Below, in pieces: positions 8,434 to 16,888 of a stretch of DNA of 36,648 nucleotides. The translations under genes were made by a program, and so were the position numbers. Under the pieces are notes generated by a model. That model saw nothing but the letters and a program-made list of their open reading frames with translations. It was not told the origin of the DNA and searched no databases. Positions within the stretch are counted from its first letter, which is position 1, and every line of letters starts with the position of its first letter. This stretch comes from an uncultured Bacteroidia bacterium (GTDB taxonomy: Bacteria > Bacteroidota > Bacteroidia > NS11-12g > UBA9320): the NCBI GenBank assembly GCA_905478335.1, contig CAJQIC010000041.1, positions 1 through 36,648 on the forward strand, read 5' to 3'.

Positions 8434-9846
8434 ATGAAAGCATATTTTAAGAAAATCGATTATCACCTTCTGCAAAAATATCCGAACCTTTGGGTTCTGG
8501 GTGTTCACATATATCTGCCCATCATTCTCGTTTTATATTTGGTTATTGGACTAACTGGTTTGCTTTACCCGCTAGACCCTTTACCTGAGTTTTATCGCTA
8601 TCGAGACTTTTTCCAGAATACTTCTGTAACGATGATTTTACCCACCATTTTGCTGGTGGTTGTTTTTATCATTCGGCAGGTGAAGTTTAATTCGAAACGC
8701 GTGCATCTAAGTTTACCCTACAAACAGCAGTTTCTCGTTTTTCTATACTTCATTTTTTTATTTCTATCCATTACGACGCTGCCATTGGTTGGCAACATAA
8801 CTGCATATATCAAATCGGATATCGTGCTTGATCAAGAGCAGTTTTCGGAAGATGCGAAGGTAATGCGAAGGGGCTTCGTCCATTTTTTTCTAGAGAAATC
8901 ATACGTAGATGACCCAGAAGATTGTGCTGAGGCAGAAGCAAATGGATTTTATATAGACGCGTATGGAGACCAACGCAGCTATAAGCGGTATGAGTTAAAC
9001 AATACAAAAGACAGTTTAATTGTTTACCGACATTTTGTCGACTACAGTTACAGCAACGATTTAGATACTATTTCGTTGGATCAAGCGTATCGTGAGATTG
9101 ACTCGTTTATTGCCTTGTCGCACAAGTATCAGGGCGATGTTACACATGTCGATCCTGTACAAATTGTAAACGCGAACCTGAAAACGGATCGGTATTACAC
9201 AAAGTTTGAGAAGAACGTACGACCGGCATTTTCTTACTTACAGGATTATGGCGCATTCGACAACAACATAAATTTTCATAACAAGGTAATAAGCAAAGGG
9301 TCATTCTTTTTTTCTTTAGAGTGGGATTTTTGGCGTGGATATTTGTTTATCACGCTTGTATTATCTGTACTGCTCATTATACTATGCTCGGTAAACATTG
9401 CAGAGTTTGGATGGGGTATGTTGGTGGTTGCTTTACACCCTACGGTTTTTGGAATTGTTGCCGCGCTTGTGGCCTTTTTATTTAGAGAAGTTGATGGGGA
9501 AATGGCCGCAACAATTGGGATATTTTTATTGTTACTGTTTACGGCGAATGCATACTTCTTCGCTTTTAATAAGCGGTTTAAGCCGGCTTTACGCAGGGCT
9601 TTTGCCATTGCTTGTCATGTCTACACGCCCATAGTTGCATGCCTGCTAATCGTTATGTACAAGGAAGCCTCCGATTGCTGTTATTTGGATTCTACATACC
9701 GCGAGAACTGTGACTGTATTCTTCCATTTACCAGGGAGCAGTACAACTTAATTACGTTGAATACCTTAATTATCGGCTCGATTATTTCTACCTACGTTTT
9801 TGGTAAATATTATAAAAAGCAATACACGAACCCGCAAATCAAGTAG
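8434..9846 (+). CDS. Polytopic membrane protein, paralogue 1 (putative ABC permease)
   Basis: Unrecognised 470-residue integral membrane protein. The N-terminus MKAYFKKIDYHLLQKYPNLW is followed by three transmembrane segments (about 21-45, 63-83, 96-122). A soluble loop of about 170 residues follows, containing 'SLDQAYREIDSFIALSHKY' and a Cys pair. About five more segments follow, starting with FFSLEWDFWRGYLF. It begins two bases after the ABC ATPase stop, which argues that it is the membrane partner. It is clearly homologous end to end with the next protein. The cytoplasmic 'RQVKFNSKRVHLSLPYKQQ' between segments 2 and 3 could be a coupling region. Function is not known; role as permease is inferred from context. 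Confidence 0.75.
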   Translation: MKAYFKKIDYHLLQKYPNLWVLGVHIYLPIILVLYLVIGLTGLLYPLDPLPEFYRYRDFFQNTSVTMILPTILLVVVFIIRQVKFNSKRVHLSLPYKQQFLVFLYFIFLFLSITTLPLVGNITAYIKSDIVLDQEQFSEDAKVMRRGFVHFFLEKSYVDDPEDCAEAEANGFYIDAYGDQRSYKRYELNNTKDSLIVYRHFVDYSYSNDLDTISLDQAYREIDSFIALSHKYQGDVTHVDPVQIVNANLKTDRYYTKFEKNVRPAFSYLQDYGAFDNNINFHNKVISKGSFFFSLEWDFWRGYLFITLVLSVLLIILCSVNIAEFGWGMLVVALHPTVFGIVAALVAFLFREVDGEMAATIGIFLLLLFTANAYFFAFNKRFKPALRRAFAIACHVYTPIVACLLIVMYKEASDCCYLDSTYRENCDCILPFTREQYNLITLNTLIIGSIISTYVFGKYYKKQYTNPQIK

Positions 9847-9852
9847 TCCATT

Positions 9853-11136
9853 GTGAAAAAATATTACCAAAAGATTGATACTTATTTGCTTGCGCGGTAT
9901 CCCAATATATGGGTGCTCGGTGTTCATATTTTTGTACCAATCATAGTCGTTACGTTTTTGGCACTGGTCATTATCGGTGCGGTATTGGTCAATGTGTACA
10001 AAGGAATTTATTCACTTGACGATAGCTTTGAACAATTGGGTTTAGCTATGGTGTTACCCGTCATTCTGTTGCTGATATTGTTCATTATACGTCAGGCTAA
10101 ATACAATGCATTAAGGGTCCATCATTTTCTTCCATTTAAAAGACGTTTCGCCTTTTTTTTATCCTTTTGGCTGATTTTCGTTGGTATAACCAGCCTTCCG
10201 TTCTCGACGTATTTTGGTAGTTATTTTACTCCAGGAATCAACCATGATAAAAAAGGTTATTTCGAGGACAGGGCTTTAATGGGTAAGTACATGACGCACT
10301 TTTATCTTAAAAAAAGTCGCTATACCACTTCAGATGATCAACCAAACGATTACCGACTAAGTAAACGGGGTTCAAGCTTGATGCTTGATGTTCATCGGTA
10401 CAACTGGGATTTTGCTAAATACTATAATGGAACGCCCGCTCAGATAACGTTACAAGAGGCGGAAAAAGAAATTGCTGCATTTTTCGTTATAGCGAAACGT
10501 TATAACGCTGAATTCAAAACGGAAAACGTCGGTAGCATTTTGGAAATGAACACCACAGAGAAAGGCATTGTTTGGGATAATTCGAATGGCACGGAAATGG
10601 ACTTTTATACCCATATCGCCAATCTATCAGAATTTGAAAGGTGTGTGACTTGGAGTAAATACTACCACAACGACAGACAAGTATTCCGCATGTTTAATTG
10701 GGAGTTTTGGCGCTATTATTCGCTGGTTGGATTCTCTTTGGCATTTTTGCTGATTATCTATTGTTCCACCAGTAAAGGGGAGTTTGGCTGGGCATTATTG
10801 GTCTGTGCGTTATTTCCAACGGTTTACGGCATTGTTGCTGGCTTACTAGCTATACTTGATATTTTAGATGGGGAAACTGGAGCTCAATTATTGCTCGCAT
10901 TATTTACCGGGGCGTTAATTTATGTTGCCTTTATAGGGAACTATAAACCAAAACTGAAACGAATATTTGGTATAAGCATCAATGTTATGCTACCGATACT
11001 ACTCCCAATAATCGTAAATATCGAAATGTTAGATGAGGTTGAATTTTTTGTCTTTGCCTTTGTTATGGGCTTGGTAACCACCTATTTGTATTCCTTTTAT
11101 TACCAATACCAATATCTTCATCCGGGAAAAAGCTAG
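9853..11136 (+). CDS. Polytopic membrane protein, paralogue 2 (putative ABC permease)
   Basis: 427-residue paralogue of the preceding protein. Shared blocks are YPNxWVLGVHI at the N-terminus, LPxILLxxxFIIRQxKxN, the loop motif 'EAEKEIAAFFVIAKRY', WEFWRYY and EFGWALLVCALFPTVYGIVAGLLA. The same topology is predicted: three membrane segments, a soluble loop of about 140 residues that is shorter than in paralogue 1, then four to five segments. The start is GTG at 9853, six bases after the previous stop; no in-frame ATG is closer. The ATPase and two paralogues could form a heteromeric transporter. The stop TAG overlaps the pnuC stop on the other strand in a shared CTAG. Confidence 0.75.
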   Translation: MKKYYQKIDTYLLARYPNIWVLGVHIFVPIIVVTFLALVIIGAVLVNVYKGIYSLDDSFEQLGLAMVLPVILLLILFIIRQAKYNALRVHHFLPFKRRFAFFLSFWLIFVGITSLPFSTYFGSYFTPGINHDKKGYFEDRALMGKYMTHFYLKKSRYTTSDDQPNDYRLSKRGSSLMLDVHRYNWDFAKYYNGTPAQITLQEAEKEIAAFFVIAKRYNAEFKTENVGSILEMNTTEKGIVWDNSNGTEMDFYTHIANLSEFERCVTWSKYYHNDRQVFRMFNWEFWRYYSLVGFSLAFLLIIYCSTSKGEFGWALLVCALFPTVYGIVAGLLAILDILDGETGAQLLLALFTGALIYVAFIGNYKPKLKRIFGISINVMLPILLPIIVNIEMLDEVEFFVFAFVMGLVTTYLYSFYYQYQYLHPGKS

Positions 11137-11714
11137 TTGGATAATTGTAGCCTTAAGCGCTTTCTCCATGCGACGTATCCAACTACGCTAAAAATGGTAA
11201 ATCCAAACATCATGAGTGCCAGTACAGGAAGAGATCGTGTATGGTAGAGCCAGATACTGAATACGTTAACCCCGATCCAATACATCCAATGATGTAGTAC
11301 TTTTTTTGCCTCCAAATAGGTGGCAACAAATGCAAACGAGGTAGAACATGCGTCTGCCCATGGCAGATTCGAATCTGTATAGGTTTTAAAAAAGAAGCCA
11401 AGCCCAAACCAAACCAGCACGCCAATGGCCAATGCCTGTCCGTGATATAAGATTGATTTCGTTTGAATAGGCATGGGGGCTTTTTTGCTATTTGTATGCC
11501 AATGTATCCAAGCATAAATCCCTAAGATGACGTAAACAGAATAAAGTAATGTTTCAGAATACAGCTTGGCCTCAAAGAAAAGTACTACTGAAATTAAAGA
11601 GGCTACTATTCCGAATATCCAGCACCAGATATTTTCGCGAATAAGCAGAAGTAAGAAGACCACATTCAAACTCAATACAACCCATTCCAATACCGAAGAC
11701 ACTGTTTCTGACAT
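11133..11714 (-). CDS. pnuC: PnuC-family nicotinamide riboside/vitamin transporter
   Basis: Inner-membrane facilitator of the PnuC family, which takes up nicotinamide riboside (some relatives carry other vitamins such as thiamine or riboflavin). From ATG 11714 the protein has 193 residues and about seven hydrophobic segments. It has the family pattern IRENIWCWIFGIVAS near the N-terminus and ILGIYAWIHW in the middle. A longer reading from TTG 11762 is rejected because it would run through a hairpin and a promoter box. TACTTTTG lies six bases before the ATG. No kinase gene that might reveal the substrate is adjacent. It is convergent with the ABC operon. Confidence 0.85.
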   Translation of the reverse strand: MSETVSSVLEWVVLSLNVVFLLLLIRENIWCWIFGIVASLISVVLFFEAKLYSETLLYSVYVILGIYAWIHWHTNSKKAPMPIQTKSILYHGQALAIGVLVWFGLGFFFKTYTDSNLPWADACSTSFAFVATYLEAKKVLHHWMYWIGVNVFSIWLYHTRSLPVLALMMFGFTIFSVVGYVAWRKRLRLQLSN

Positions 11715-11720
11715 CGTTGG

Positions 11721-11728
11721 CAAAAGTA
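11721..11728 (-). promoter_or_regulatory. -7 promoter box for pnuC
   Basis: TACTTTTG on the minus strand, six bases before the chosen ATG at 11714. It supports that start and an almost leaderless transcript. Confidence 0.5.
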
Positions 11729-11751
11729 AACATACGGTAAAAGAGAAAAAT

Positions 11752-11780
11752 AAAAAAGGCAACTGTTGTTGCCTTTTTTT
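11752..11780 (+). terminator. Bidirectional-type intrinsic terminator
   Basis: GGCAAC-TGTT-GTTGCC (11758-11773), with A6 before and T7 after. On the plus strand it would stop transcripts that pass through antisense pnuC from the ABC operon, before they reach the antiporter gene. Confidence 0.75.
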
Positions 11781-12013
11781 GATAACATGCGATTTGACCT
11801 ATGTCAAAATTTTGTTTGATGGAATCACTCCACCAGCTTGATTAGTGCTGAACGTAATTCAAACGACATGCCACAAAGTTTAAGTTATAACATATTGATA
11901 ATAAGCAATTTGTGATTTGTTGTCTGAAAAGTATTTTTCAAATTGAGTTTAGAAGTCCAATTTGTAGAAACATCAACGACGTTGGTTATTTTTGGTTCGA
12001 TAATTCATATTCA
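11781..12013 (+). promoter_or_regulatory. Antiporter upstream region with promoter
   Basis: About 230 bases without a gene. A good Bacteroidota promoter lies at its right end: TTTG (11961-11964), 22 bases, then TATTTTTG (11987-11994), 19 bases before ATG 12014. Nothing else is recognised in it. Confidence 0.55.
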
Positions 12014-12964
12014 ATGATCCTACCGTTTATAATTTTTATCATCAGTCTTGGCGTGTTAATCGTTGCCGCAAAGTTTTTCACTGAGGCTGCTGAGAGAATC
12101 GGTTTGTCCCTAAAGATGTCACCATTCATGGTTGGGGTCGTAATTGTGGCAGTCGGCACATCTCTTCCGGAATTAATTTCAGGCATTATTGCCACGGCAA
12201 CAGGTCATTCGGAAATTGTCATTGGTAACGTATTAGGAGCCAACATTTCTAACATTTTTTTGATTTTAGGAATGGCTACGATTGTATCGCGAAGGAGTAT
12301 TAAGCTTGGAAAAGAATACATTTTTATAGACCTACACTTTATGCTCGGTTCGGCAATTTTCTTGATTTTGTTTCTGTTAGACGGAGAAATATCACGAATT
12401 GAAGGCGCTTGTTTGGTTATTGGTTTTATAGTCTATCAGATTTACTTGATGAAGTCTGATAAGCCAGATGAGATGCCTACGTTAAACGACCCAGAAACCG
12501 TCAAAAAAATGACTTCGGTGCGGTTGATCGATGGGCTAATTCTATTGGTTTCAGCTGTGGGAATATATGTCGGTGCGAAGTATGTGGTCCAATCTATTCA
12601 GGATATAGCCACAGCGCTTGATGTCGATAAAACCCTCATAAGTTTAACGGTTCTGTCGTTCGGTACGACGTTGCCGGAGTTAGCCGTGACCATATCGGCT
12701 GCCCGCCGCGGACAACCAGAAATTGCTTTAGGGAACATATTGGGTTCGTGTATTTTTAATTCGTTTATGGTCACTGGTGTGGCGTCTTTAATTCGCCCAA
12801 TTGCCATGCCCTTTGAATTAGCCAAAACCTCGGTTGTGTTCTTAATTGTGGCAGCCGCATTCTTTTACTTGTTAAGTCAAGATAAAAAAGTGTCGAAGTG
12901 GGAAGGGATGTTGTTTTTGTTATTCTATGTCGTTTTTATCTTAAAAATTACGGGTGTAGCATAA
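12014..12964 (+). CDS. Calcium/sodium antiporter of the CaCA family (YrbG-like)
   Basis: Inner-membrane cation/Ca2+ exchanger of 316 residues. It has the two inverted alpha-repeats of the family: GTSLPELISG with GNVLGANISN in the first half, and GTTLPELAVT with GNILGSCIFNS in the second. The acidic Glu of each PEL motif is the expected ion ligand. About ten transmembrane helices are visible, with a short cytoplasmic loop near 155-170 (KSDKPDEMPTLNDPE). ATG 12014 is chosen over an in-frame upstream ATG at 11912, because the extra 34 residues are not membrane-like and the promoter box lies between the two. aat begins three bases after its stop. Confidence 0.9.
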   Translation: MILPFIIFIISLGVLIVAAKFFTEAAERIGLSLKMSPFMVGVVIVAVGTSLPELISGIIATATGHSEIVIGNVLGANISNIFLILGMATIVSRRSIKLGKEYIFIDLHFMLGSAIFLILFLLDGEISRIEGACLVIGFIVYQIYLMKSDKPDEMPTLNDPETVKKMTSVRLIDGLILLVSAVGIYVGAKYVVQSIQDIATALDVDKTLISLTVLSFGTTLPELAVTISAARRGQPEIALGNILGSCIFNSFMVTGVASLIRPIAMPFELAKTSVVFLIVAAAFFYLLSQDKKVSKWEGMLFLLFYVVFILKITGVA

Positions 12965-12967
12965 CAT

Positions 12968-13555
12968 ATGGAAGAGGAAGAATCACACCTTACACCAGCT
13001 CAGCTGATTTACGCTTATTCAAATGGATACTTCCCGATGGCAGATGATCCAGAAGATGGTGGTGAAATATATTGGCATCGACCAAATCAGCGTGGCGTAA
13101 TCCCGCTAGACGCGTTTCACATCAGTAAAAATCTAAAACGACTTTATCGGAATCACCCATATCAACTCAAGATAAACACAGCCTTTAAGCAAGTCATGTT
13201 AGCTTGTGCTCAGCGGGACAGAACGTGGATAAACGATGACATAATCAATGCGTATTGTACACTTCAAGAAATGGGTTACGCCATGAGTTTTGAGGTATGG
13301 GAAGGAGCAGAGCTCGTTGGTGGTTTGTATGGCGTTACTTTAGGAAAAGCATATTTCGGGGAGTCTATGTTTAGTCGAAAAACAAATACAAGCAAACTGG
13401 CCTTAATTCACTTAGTAGCGTATTTAAAGAAGAACAAGTACACACTTCTAGATACGCAGTATCTGAACGCGCATTTGGAACAATTTGGCGCTATCGAAAT
13501 ACCCGACAAAAAATATATGGAGCAATTAGAAGCGGCTATCGCTAATTCGCTATAA
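12968..13555 (+). CDS. aat: Leucyl/phenylalanyl-tRNA--protein transferase
   Basis: Cytoplasmic transferase that adds Leu or Phe from aminoacyl-tRNA to the N-terminal Lys or Arg of proteins, making them N-end-rule substrates for ClpS/ClpAP. The 195 residues carry family blocks YSNGYFPMA (near 16-24), IYWHRPNQRGVIPL, DRTWINDDIINAY, LVGGLYGVTLGKAYFGESMF and the C-terminal 'HLEQFGAIEIP'. It is slightly shorter than E. coli Aat (234 aa), as is usual for compact forms. The ATG at 12968 follows the antiporter stop by three bases, so the two are probably cotranscribed, although functionally unrelated. Confidence 0.93.
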   Translation: MEEEESHLTPAQLIYAYSNGYFPMADDPEDGGEIYWHRPNQRGVIPLDAFHISKNLKRLYRNHPYQLKINTAFKQVMLACAQRDRTWINDDIINAYCTLQEMGYAMSFEVWEGAELVGGLYGVTLGKAYFGESMFSRKTNTSKLALIHLVAYLKKNKYTLLDTQYLNAHLEQFGAIEIPDKKYMEQLEAAIANSL

Positions 13556-13561
13556 TTGTGT

Positions 13562-15427
13562 GTGATAACCCCTAACAAATCCAATACTACTTTTAGAAGT
13601 TTAATCTGGTTGTTGACGATGTCAATGTCATTTATCGCTTCGGCTCAAGTCATTGATTACAACGACACACTATCTCTTTCAAATCGCAAGATTATGAAGG
13701 GTTTTTCCGCACTTGATTCTGTAGTTCCGCACAAAAAATTATTTATCGCAGGAGAGAATCATACCTATAGAGAGAGTAACAGTAAACTATGGGTGCAAAA
13801 TATTAAATACCTGTATAAGCACGCTGGCGTGCGTAACGTGGTTATGGAAAGCGGATTGTCAACCTCTTGGCTGGCAAATGAATACGTTCAGACGGGAGAC
13901 ACCGCCATTTTTAACATCATTGAAAAATACGTGTACAAGGAGTATGCTGAAAGATATAAGCAGCTTTATCGATTTAATCGAGACTTGGACAGCGGAGAAA
14001 AAGTACACATTTTTGGTATCGACCTCGAAAGAGGCTCTTTTGGAGCGCTTAAAGTACTCAGTTTGCTTTTGCCAGATTCTAGGCAGCCGCATGATAGCAT
14101 TGATTTGCACATTGAAAGCATTAAGGGTATGGCCATGTATCAAGATCGCGAAGTATTTGATGGGGATGAAGATGAAGGGCTTAGCGGGTATACCTATTCG
14201 GTAAGCAGTACACTCAAATTGGTGATTAAAAACTTTCGTAAACAAGAGTATGCGTATAAAGCGTATTTAGGAAGTCAATATGACCTCTTTGAAAGAATAA
14301 TTGGTGGATTAGAACAAACCATAAAATGGCGTAGTTTAAATTATGAAGATACGCCACATGGGTACGTGTTTAGGGAAAAGTACATGTACAACAGTTTCGT
14401 TGCTTTGCTCGATAGCAATCCCGGAAAATACTATGGGCAATTTGGGCGTTGTCACGCAACTAAAAAGAAAGCGGATAAAAATTCTTGTGAGTGGTTTGTT
14501 TTTAAAAGTTTAGCCAATCGTTTAAAGCAGGATGAAGCACTTCATTTAGAAAATGATATTGTCACGTTTGGGATTATTTATGGGGAAGATGACGATTACG
14601 AAGACGATGATTGGCAGTTGGTAGAAGACGAATTAATGGCACTTTTTGAGCAGTTGGATGCCAATCGGGTTATGCTTTTTGATATTGCCAAAGACAGCGT
14701 ATTGGCCGATTTCTTTGCAGACGATTTTGATTATTTCTTTTTGAATTCTTACCAGCCAAGCGAGAAAACACCATACTATGAAGATATATACGATATCACA
14801 GATTATGAAGAAGAAAGTAAGGTAACACTAAGCTATGCTTATGGTCTTCAAGAATTGGATTTGTGGCCGTTAGCAGAGCGGCACAACCCGTCAAACCAAG
14901 AAGTGTTTGATAACTTAATTGTTTGGCAAGGAGGAAACATAACGTTTAGCGCAGAAGGTGTTGCGAGTACGTCGAACCTGTCGTTCATGTCGCCGATTGA
15001 AACAACAAATACCAATGGCAATAACGCAGTAACCACAAGACTATCAGGTTTTTCATACAACAGTTACTTGTTCTATGATTTACTCAGTAATGTGAAATTT
15101 ATGGACTTTCTGTTAGGCGGGTCAATAGGCTATTCTCAGTTCAATTTTAAGGTAGAAGAAACCACTCAGAATCCCGGTAATATATCAACAGGGTTTCTTG
15201 GCACAACCAAAAAAAGTGTTTACAAAAACCCTGGTATTACAGGAAGGTTGTCGGCAGGTCTGCTTTTTAATATTGGTCGGTTGACTTTTGGTGGAGAAGT
15301 AGGGAATTCATTTGATTTTAGTAATACAGAATGGCGGCTTGATGGCAACACGATTAGTGAAGGGCCTAAAACGTCTTTTTCTGGCCTTTACGGCACCGCT
15401 CATTTAGGGGTAAACTTTGACCTTTAA
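13562..15427 (+). CDS. Secreted erythromycin-esterase-like protein with C-terminal beta-barrel-like region
   Basis: About 621 residues. The N-terminal signal peptide ends near FIASAQ. Then comes a domain resembling the erythromycin esterase/ChaN-like fold: LFIAGENHTYRES (conserved Glu-x-His), NVVMESGLS, HIFGIDLERG and a later GRCHA His. This type of domain can hydrolyse esters, but its substrate here is unknown. From about residue 440 the sequence changes to alternating aromatic and glycine-rich strands ('FMDFLLGGSIGYSQFNF', 'GRLSAGLLFNIGRLTFGGEVG'), ending 'GTAHLGVNFDL', as in small outer-membrane barrels. The start is uncertain: GTG 13562 or TTG 13556, right after the aat stop. It overlaps menF tail to tail by 4 bases. 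The fusion is inferred from sequence character. Confidence 0.65.
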   Translation: MITPNKSNTTFRSLIWLLTMSMSFIASAQVIDYNDTLSLSNRKIMKGFSALDSVVPHKKLFIAGENHTYRESNSKLWVQNIKYLYKHAGVRNVVMESGLSTSWLANEYVQTGDTAIFNIIEKYVYKEYAERYKQLYRFNRDLDSGEKVHIFGIDLERGSFGALKVLSLLLPDSRQPHDSIDLHIESIKGMAMYQDREVFDGDEDEGLSGYTYSVSSTLKLVIKNFRKQEYAYKAYLGSQYDLFERIIGGLEQTIKWRSLNYEDTPHGYVFREKYMYNSFVALLDSNPGKYYGQFGRCHATKKKADKNSCEWFVFKSLANRLKQDEALHLENDIVTFGIIYGEDDDYEDDDWQLVEDELMALFEQLDANRVMLFDIAKDSVLADFFADDFDYFFLNSYQPSEKTPYYEDIYDITDYEEESKVTLSYAYGLQELDLWPLAERHNPSNQEVFDNLIVWQGGNITFSAEGVASTSNLSFMSPIETTNTNGNNAVTTRLSGFSYNSYLFYDLLSNVKFMDFLLGGSIGYSQFNFKVEETTQNPGNISTGFLGTTKKSVYKNPGITGRLSAGLLFNIGRLTFGGEVGNSFDFSNTEWRLDGNTISEGPKTSFSGLYGTAHLGVNFDL

Positions 15428-16452
15428 ACCAAGATAGATTTAATCACGTTCAGTTTATTATTTGTTTCCTCCCATTCGCTTTGGGGGTTTGAATCTCTAT
15501 TTATTCCAGCACCAGCAAATAATTGAGCAGATTCATTAAACAAACGAGCACAACGAATATTAACAAAGTACTCCATACCTCCAGCATCCATATATCCGAT
15601 ATAGCCGCCATACAAGTCGCGTGAAAACACTTCAGTTTCATTGATTAACGACTTAGCAGCTGTCTTCGGAAACCCCGCGAGTGCTGGAGTTGGGTGTAAG
15701 GCACTGAGTAGTTTTGTTACATCCAAATGGTTGGATTTTGTTGCCGTAATCGAGTTGCATATGTGTTGAATATGTCCAACTGTTTTGGTGAACGACGTAC
15801 CTACGGTGATGTCTGAAAAGTCTAAAGCTTCAAATGTTTCGGTTAAATACGTTGTAACGATTGATTGCTCTTGTATTTCTTTTTCACCCCATGCATCACT
15901 GGCATTGGTAGCCAGTCGTGTACCTGCTAACGCTACAGTTTCAATGGTTGTGTAATCGCTTTTTAAGAACAATTCAGGGCTTGAACCAATCCAACATTCA
16001 CCGCCCACATACGCTAAATAGGCATAAGAATCTATAGCCTTGCAGGCCCGCCGAAATGCTTCTATGGGGTTGATAGTGATATCTTTTAACCAGTGCGTTT
16101 GGGCGAGCACCACTTTTTCTAATCCACCTGACTGGATGACTTGTAAAGCTTTATCGACCTGTTCCATGTATTGATGTTGTGCTGTCGATACCATTTTTGA
16201 TGGTTCAAGCTCAGTTGGTAGCTGAAACGAAACAGTAGGAAGTGCGTCAACATCTAATGATGTTTCCTGTTGTATGGAATAATATGCGGGGCTATCAGAA
16301 TTAAACGGACATATGGCAACCGATGAATGCGTTGGTTCCTTCTGAGGCTCTCCTAAACCGAAACAAAGGACTTTATTTTGGCCTGGTTTACGTAACCATA
16401 AAAAGTCTCGACCTGAACTGACCCATTTATGTAAATCTGATGGTGTATTCAC
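15424..16452 (-). CDS. menF: Isochorismate synthase
   Basis: Chorismate-binding enzyme that isomerises chorismate to isochorismate, the entry step of menaquinone synthesis. The 342-residue protein has a short N-terminal region. The core then shows EKVVLAQTHWL (catalytic Lys region), ETVALAGTRLAT, LHPTPALAGFPK, DLYGGYIGYMDAGG and the final GAGINRDSNPQSEWEETNNKL. The start is GTG at 16452, which overlaps the TGA of the upstream thioesterase (GTGA). This coupling with a MenI-like gene argues for the menaquinone branch and against a siderophore (EntC). menD and the other men genes are not in the window. Confidence 0.88.
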   Translation of the reverse strand: MNTPSDLHKWVSSGRDFLWLRKPGQNKVLCFGLGEPQKEPTHSSVAICPFNSDSPAYYSIQQETSLDVDALPTVSFQLPTELEPSKMVSTAQHQYMEQVDKALQVIQSGGLEKVVLAQTHWLKDITINPIEAFRRACKAIDSYAYLAYVGGECWIGSSPELFLKSDYTTIETVALAGTRLATNASDAWGEKEIQEQSIVTTYLTETFEALDFSDITVGTSFTKTVGHIQHICNSITATKSNHLDVTKLLSALHPTPALAGFPKTAAKSLINETEVFSRDLYGGYIGYMDAGGMEYFVNIRCARLFNESAQLFAGAGINRDSNPQSEWEETNNKLNVIKSILV

Positions 16453-16874
16453 TTTGGGTTTGGAAAAACAGCTAAGGTCATTCTTGATTTACACACGAGG
16501 TCACCCTCCTCGTCTTTGATGTCAATATTCCAGACGTGGGTGCGTTTGCCGATGTGAATAGGAGTCGCAGTGCCATACACAAATCCCTCTCGAACAGACT
16601 TCGTGTGGTTTCCATTTATTTCAAGTCCAACACAGTATTTGTCTTCAGATCTAACCAATATGTTGCCCGCATAACTAGCCACGGTTTCGGCAAGCGCCAT
16701 ACTCGCACCGCCGTTTAAGATTCCATAAGGTTGAATGGTTCTGTGGTCTACAGGCATTTTCATCGTGAGAAAGTTCTCTCCGAGTTCTACGATCTCCATG
16801 CCCAATGTATCGGACATAGTCCCTTTTAAAAAATGTTGCAGCTGCTCATTTTTAATATTTTTGTGATCAAACAT
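16449..16874 (-). CDS. menI: Hotdog thioesterase, probably 1,4-dihydroxy-2-naphthoyl-CoA hydrolase
   Basis: 141-residue single hotdog-fold protein of the PaaI/YdiI type. In menaquinone synthesis such enzymes hydrolyse DHNA-CoA. The core helix reads GILNGGASMALAETVAS, with the catalytic Glu present. The usual HGG at its start is NGG: an Asn (AAC) replaces the His, one base from CAC. The 'HVWNIDIKDEEGDLVCKSRMTL' C-terminal strands fit the family. It is translationally coupled to menF by a GTGA overlap, which supports the menaquinone role. The ATG at 16874 faces the start of the divergent phosphatase. The gene symbol is given from context, so it is less certain than the fold. Confidence 0.7.
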   Translation of the reverse strand: MFDHKNIKNEQLQHFLKGTMSDTLGMEIVELGENFLTMKMPVDHRTIQPYGILNGGASMALAETVASYAGNILVRSEDKYCVGLEINGNHTKSVREGFVYGTATPIHIGKRTHVWNIDIKDEEGDLVCKSRMTLAVFPNPK

Positions 16875-16888
16875 TGGCTGGAAATAAG

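Noticed and set aside
11715-11762. Longer N-terminus for pnuC from TTG 11762
   Set aside because: It would cross the -7 box and the terminator hairpin and adds an atypical extension; ATG 11714 gives the family-type N-terminus.
11912-12013. 34-residue N-terminal extension of the CaCA antiporter from ATG 11912
   Set aside because: The extra residues do not resemble the family, and a well spaced promoter (11961-11994) lies inside them.
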